DNA from: Haplomitrium mnioides
Taxonomy: Eukaryota; Marchantiophyta; Haplomitriopsida; Calobryales
Assembly (NCBI GenBank): GCA_049999725.1
Contig: JBNGIS010022301.1
Coordinates: 1 to 22,396 of the forward strand
Length of the DNA stretch: 22,396 nt
Direction of reading: 5' to 3'
The translations under genes were made by a program, and so were the position numbers. Positions 17,592 to 22,396 of this stretch are shown piece by piece. Under the pieces are notes generated by a model. The model had not been told where the DNA came from and did no database searches. It saw only the letters and a program-made list of their open reading frames with translations. Numbering within the stretch: the first letter of the stretch is position 1; each line of letters begins with the position of its first letter.

Positions 17592-18829
17592 ATTAGCTCA
17601 CACGTCAACAACCCACCTACATCATTCTTTCCTAGATTTGCACACATAATTTATCTATATATCTATCTAGAAATCTATGATTTCTTCCTCCTATATCTCA
17701 TTCTATTCAGCTATTATGATTTCTTCCTCTATTCATTTTTATATAATATAATACTATATTTTATTCTACATTCAAACAAGGAGCAGCAAACAGAGTGAAG
17801 ATAGTTCTCTGTTTTTGACGTTTCAGAAAGGGATCAATTCCATTTTTTCAAGATTCTAAGTTTAAATTGAAGCAGCGTTGGATTTGTCGTTTGATTGCAA
17901 ACACCTCCATGTAAAAATTTCAAGAAAATCTCTCAAGTATCATATGCATGTTTGTATTTCATCAAGCAGAAGGCGACCTCGCGTTTTCATTAGGCTAAGT
18001 CGATTCAATAAGTAGGAGATTTTTATTCAATCTAAGTAGAAAGGATGTTGATTGAAGCGGGATCAACGACATTCATTTAGAGAAGATGAATCTAATTGAG
18101 GTTTCTATTGTTGAAGACTTGAAGATGAATCAACGCATATCTTGAAGTAGATCGAACAGATTTAGTTTTGGAGGGATTGTTCAAGTGGACAGGAAGATTT
18201 CGTGAAGCACTTTGAATATCAAAGAGCATCAATTCTTAAGGAAAGATTAATTGAATTTGATGAAGAACTCATCAAATCTCACATATTGCAGTGAGTTGTG
18301 GAAGAAGATTTCAGCGAAGAAGTCTTTGAAGGTTGAAGCGACAAACAATCATGGTTTCAACACCAATTGAAGCTTTGAAGTGAAAAGTTCAACAAGACTT
18401 CATTGCAGTTTTTAAAAGTTTGAAAACTAAGGAGCTGAATCGACAATACATTGTTGTTTTGGTGAAAGTTCGATGGTGGGACACATCTGTATATTGTGAA
18501 AGTTTGACAAGCTCGACACTTAAAATTTGTAAGGAAACGGTGTGATATGATCATTTTGACAAGTTCTTTTCAAGCTATTTTGAAAGTTTTCATGAAGGAT
18601 CTTTGGTGGAACTTGAAAGTTTGAAAAGACTTTTATCTGGAGATATCGGCGATCTATCCTTGTTTTGGAATTTTTATTCAAAGGTTATTGAAAGTTCAAA
18701 AGTTCTCTTGTGGTATTTTTTGAAAGTTTGAAAGAAGGAGGAAGCATCCGGTTGAAATAGCAATAAATTGCTATTTCAGAAAACTTGTGGAAAAAATAAG
18801 GAAAAATTATAAAACTATTCTAATCTCAG
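17592..18829 (+). other. Leader-like non-coding sequence with repeated motif
   Basis: Follows the primer site where gag should begin, but no gag motif or long frame is present. From 18380 to 18738 a TTGAAAGTTTGA-like motif recurs about eight times (near 18380, 18412, 18461, 18495, 18579, 18612, 18688 and 18719) at uneven spacings of 31-84 bp. This suggests an eroded tandem array. The rest holds T-rich tracts and no RNA gene. Confidence 0.4.
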
Positions 18830-18845
18830 AGGGGAAGCTTCCCCT
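18830..18845. repeat. 16-bp perfect palindrome
   Basis: AGGGGAAGCTTCCCCT is its own reverse complement. It sits in otherwise AT-rich sequence and has no partner elsewhere that I could see. Confidence 0.8.
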
Positions 18846-20141
18846 GTTATTGAATCGACCAATCCTCGAATGCCGTGTATCACTGCTATCTATGGGATTG
18901 GTTAAACCCCACTCCTAGATGTAGGAGGTGAGGGAACCATAGTCAAAAGAGATTAAGTGTGGCATCTATTTATACTACAAGGGTGCTTTAGCACTTCATG
19001 TTTGGGACAAAGTGAAGGTTCCAAGTGAAGCTCTTACAGCTTGGGATATCGGAGCTACTTTCCAAAGCATAAGATTTATTCATGAAGCTATTTAGTTCCC
19101 CAGACCTACGGGATGACTGCCAAGCCTACGCTATGTCTATGCCAAAGCATAGAAATGCTCCCAAACCACAATTGATTACCGATCCTAAATTTCTTCAACT
19201 CGACAGTAGCATTTCTTCAATTGATTTGTATGTGCAAATTTAGCATTCATTATCTCATCTGAAGATACATATTTGATTCCCTCCTCCAAGCAACTCTTTC
19301 AAGAGTGATTTCACTCCATATGGTTGAAAAATAAATCTAAACAGAGAGCTATACCCTCTTCCATTTACACATTACTGTGCATAACAACTCTATTAACAGT
19401 CGCTACTTTGAAACAGGAACATGCTACTCGGAACATGAACTTTTTTTTGTGGAAAAATTGTGATTTTTCATATAAAGAAACATTAAAAGTGAGGTTAATT
19501 TTTAAAAACATAAAATACATGAGTTTTTTGAATTTGTTTTTGGTCGTTTCAACAAGCGTGATAGAGCGAAATTCAATTTTATTATGCAAAACCAATCAAT
19601 ATTACTAGTTTTTATGGAAATATTGGAAAACTTGAATTTGTTTAAAAGCATAAAAATTATGGTAAGTTCTCATCAAAAAATTGCATTTATTATTGACTAC
19701 AATTCTAAGCCCAAAAGTTTAAATACACATCACAAGAAACTATTTTGAAATATGTTTCAGTGCACAAACTTTAGGCGTGCGTAGACATGGTGCTCTTTCG
19801 AACTTTTTTGTTGGAAAAATATTACAAAATACAAAGAAAAAGCTTAAGAGGACTAGAAGTCAAGGGATTGAGTTTGCAATGGTAAACACAAAATCAAAGA
19901 AAATGAAACATTGCATGGATTTAAGAGCTTTATTTTATACGTTAAGAAAAAAGGAAGCTTCCAGTTTAAGTTGAAAATCCATGCAATCAAAAGTGAACGT
20001 GAGCTTTCAAAAAGGTTCCAGCAATTAAAAATATTTCATAGTTCAACGAAGCATATACAGAAACATATTAGAGTTCAGAATCAAAAAGGCAATAGCTAAG
20101 GAGACTGAATTAAGATTGTAAATAAGAAACATGTCCAAGTT
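18846..20141. other. No supported gene
   Basis: One short frame (18964-19095, plus) reads YYKGALALHVWDKVKVPSEA and ends at TAG. It looks protein-like but is too short to identify. A 94-codon frame (19324-19608) and two overlapping frames near 19777-20099 are Lys/Phe/Ser-rich without motifs. At 19395-19420 the sequence shares 23 of 26 bases with 4815-4840. Nothing else is recognised. Confidence 0.4.
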
Positions 20142-21830
20142 TTAGACTTGATTCAACCAAACAAAGGTCTCAATGGCATTGTATCTGAATGGATTTGCTT
20201 TAATGGTAGCTAGAGTGGTTTTCCTCAATTGGTTTTTTTTGGGTGAGCAAAAAATCAAACAATAGAATCGTGATTTGTGTCAAATCAAGTAAATCAATAT
20301 GTAACTTGGATTTGCGCTTCCTTTTTGTTGCTGCTATTTTTTTGGGAAGTATTGAACAAAAAATGCATTCTCAACCAAACAAGCAAACCATTGAACTCGT
20401 ACTTGTTTCGGGTTTAGCGGATCTTCCTCATCAAATGACAAAACTTTGAGAACTTTGGCAACCCAAAATGGTCTGCTCTTTGGATATAGAGACACAACAA
20501 CACAAATAAACATTCTAGCTTTCAAATCATGTAGATTGCCAAATTTATGCCCATATCGAGTATTGTGCAAAAGAGTCCCTTCTCACGGCCTATATGCTCC
20601 ATCATAGATTGCTTGATGTGTAGAAAGTATTTGTTGTACCAGAGTATCTTCTTTTGTTTGTAGAGCTTGAAGTTGAGAATATGGACAAACATTTTGAAAA
20701 TCATTACAAGTGTTTGACTGTTATGAAGGTGGAAAGGTAAATTGTGCTTCGAGTCGTCGTCTTGTTTTTTCAAGGATGTAAGCCACAATCTTATGTTGGG
20801 CAAGAAAAAAGTCATTCCACCATTGAATATCAGAATCCGTAAAGAATTTATAGCATTTCTCACTTATGTTGTCCCTTATTGAAATTACCACTTTCTCGGC
20901 ATCCACTTCTTTTTCTTCCTTTTGAGATCCTTTGATTTCAGAATATGCCTTGAAAGGAATCAACATTGAACTTAAAATTTCTCTGTCCACTTCACGTAGG
21001 CACTTGAGTCAACAAATACCATCTACGAGTAGCCAAAATTCATATGTTGAGAACTGTTTGCTCCAAATCTTTGCCTTGGAATCATTTAATTGCAACTTGA
21101 ATTGTTGATTAAAAGTAATTATCATGTATCCCTTGAACTAGAGAAGGATTTTGCTATAGAAACATTTTGAAATCCCAAGTTTCCAACAAAAGAGTCACGT
21201 GAGGTTTAAGATTATAGGATAATTGAAGCACCTCGCTTAGACTAGTGATCGTGAAAGCTTTAACATGTTTTAAACATTTCTAGAATCGGTTGAACATTTG
21301 ATCAATTTGATCATGAGCATGGCCAACCATGAGAAATCCCACCTTGATTTTTTGAAAAACATTCTTGGCAATAAGAAGACTAAGATATCCAAACATGATA
21401 GAATTCTTATTCTCTCATGTCATGTTGTCCAACTGAAGATACAAAGTTGGAAGCATTGAGCCTTCAAAGTCACATAATATTTTGTTGAGCACAATAACTG
21501 TCAAATTGGAATCGCTTCTCAAGTTTTCGTACGTTAAGAAGACCCTCAAAGAGAGAGGCTCAGCATGATTGAATATTAAGGCACCAACAACATGCACATC
21601 CACCAAACAATCTTTATCAATGTTTTTTGGTGGTGATGGCCAGTGTGAAATAACAGTTTTCTTCTGATTCATTCCATCAATGACAATTCTCAAGTACTTT
21701 TGACGATCGGTATAACATTTTCTTTGTTGGTTTGCAAGTTTTGATCTTTCTTTCATTTGTTGGTCACGATGAAGAAATAATTGGCGATTATATTTGACTG
21801 CATCATACCAAAACAAGAAGGACATAAAAC
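20142..21830 (-). pseudogene. DUF7869-like, transposase-like pseudogene
   Basis: The minus strand reads YLRIVIDGMNQKKT (Asp at 21676-21678), then LPTLYLQLDNMT-stop-ENKN (Asp at 21427-21429), then KVGFLMVGHAHDQIDQMFNR (21361-21283). This order, DGM-x-Q then LQLDN then GH-x-H-x-x-IDQ, is what I remember for DUF7869 proteins, which look like DDE-type nucleases. A zinc- or histone-reader-like C-terminal part follows: EKCYKFFTDSDIQWWNDFF, then RPFWVAKVLKVL with NPKQVRVQWFA, then a basic stretch KRKRKSK and LHIDLLDL. In-frame TGA (21415), TAG (21281) and later stops, plus frame changes near 21110, 20720 and 20340, make it a pseudogene. The family name is from memory; the motif order is seen. No terminal inverted repeats were found. 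Confidence 0.65.
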
Positions 21831-22037
21831 TAGTTCAGTAAAACATATGTTGATACTTGTAACTTCAAAACACAACCTTAGGTGTAAATAATATTCAAGG
21901 TATCTTAAACAAATGTTTGAATTTATTGAAACGAAACACTTTGTAAAAGACAAAAAATAAACTTTAGGCAATTTGAAAAAAGGAAAATCTATTTCGAAAA
22001 GAGAAAAAAAAACAAGATTTGCAAACAAATGTTACCA
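21801..22037 (-). other. Possible intron of the DUF7869-like gene
   Basis: On the minus strand, TTATGTCCTTCTTGTTTTGG then TATGATGCAG ends at about 21801, a pyrimidine-rich tract with an AG acceptor. At about 22037 a GTAACA donor-like site occurs. An upstream frame (about 22039-22090) is open up to the donor and would join in phase. This is a weak, signal-only proposal, with no homology support for the upstream piece. Confidence 0.25.
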
Positions 22038-22039
22038 GA

Positions 22040-22396
22040 ACACATCCTCTGAGCATTTAGGATGAGTGGAGACAACAACTGATCGTATACGCGGATAGGA
22101 CCAATACAACAACACCAATATCATGGCTTGTTGTGACTGGTTTTAAAGGAATCAAGAACAAATCCTATGTGCGTACGGGATTTGCGAACAACAAAAACAA
22201 TTTTTTCAATTTGTTTTTACAATGACTCTTCATTAAAAGAAACAAAAACAAAACTTGTTGCAAGGCTAAGCTCACAACAACAATCAAATTCATTTTCTGA
22301 CTTTAGTCAACTGCAGAAAAGGTGAAAATTGAAAAATAAAACAACAGAATCTATGCAAGTATAGACTCTCTTCTCAACACTCAACTTGCTAAGAAT
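22040..22396. other. Window end, no clear gene
   Basis: The left 50 bp may be an upstream exon of the DUF7869-like gene. The remainder is AT-rich with stops in all frames; nothing is recognised. Confidence 0.3.

Noticed and set aside
19324-19608. 94-codon plus-strand frame as a gene
   Set aside because: AT-rich, no motif, and an equally long antisense frame exists over the same bases.
20243-20449. 68-codon plus-strand frame
   Set aside because: Antisense to the C-terminal part of the DUF7869-like relic, where minus-strand motifs are clear.

Overview
The window looks like nuclear DNA from a land plant with a large, AT-rich, transposon-filled genome. The evidence is the density of decayed plant-type LTR retrotransposons, their nesting, tRNA-Met-type primer sites, plant copia RT motifs, and the absence of any intact long host gene. 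A decayed gene at the right end resembles DUF7869-type proteins, which I remember mainly from mosses, lycophytes, ferns and invertebrates. That makes a non-flowering plant plausible but not proven. No rRNA, tRNA, CRISPR array or bacterial operon was seen.

Layout. (1) 1-4848, plus strand: a badly decayed Ty3/gypsy-like region. It holds an N-terminal coding relic, a gag core with a degenerate zinc knuckle, the first ~70 codons of pol, then a long unidentified decayed ORF where RT, RNase H and integrase should be. (2) 4849-5760: AT-rich, no gene seen. (3) 5761-7541, minus strand: a decayed, unidentified ORF of nearly 600 codons with an internal direct duplication. (4) 7690-8011: a 24-bp minisatellite of imperfectly palindromic units. 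(5) 8012-9508: no supported gene. (6) 9509-17307, minus strand: an old, broken copia element ('copia-2'), split at its RT by (7) a younger, nearly full-length copia element ('copia-1', 11316-15948) with 257-bp LTRs, a primer site, a polypurine tract and a perfect 5-bp target duplication TTGTG. (8) 17308-17591: a probable plus-strand LTR with a variant primer site that truncates copia-2, followed by about 1.2 kb of non-coding leader-like sequence. (9) 18870-20141: no supported gene. (10) 20142-21830, minus strand: the DUF7869-like, transposase-like pseudogene, possibly with an upstream exon towards the window end.

How the parts relate. The order of events can be partly read: copia-2 inserted first, copia-1 landed in its RT region, and the plus-strand LTR element cut off its gag end. 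None of the elements appears able to move. Copia-1 carries stops, two frame changes at A-runs, a lost catalytic RT aspartate and an internal deletion. Many stops are consistent with C-to-T change, and 15 of the 16 LTR differences are transitions, as expected for methylated, silenced plant transposons. The most novel-looking items are the two unidentified decayed ORFs (3610-4848 plus; 5761-7541 minus), the palindromic minisatellite, and the DUF7869-like relic.
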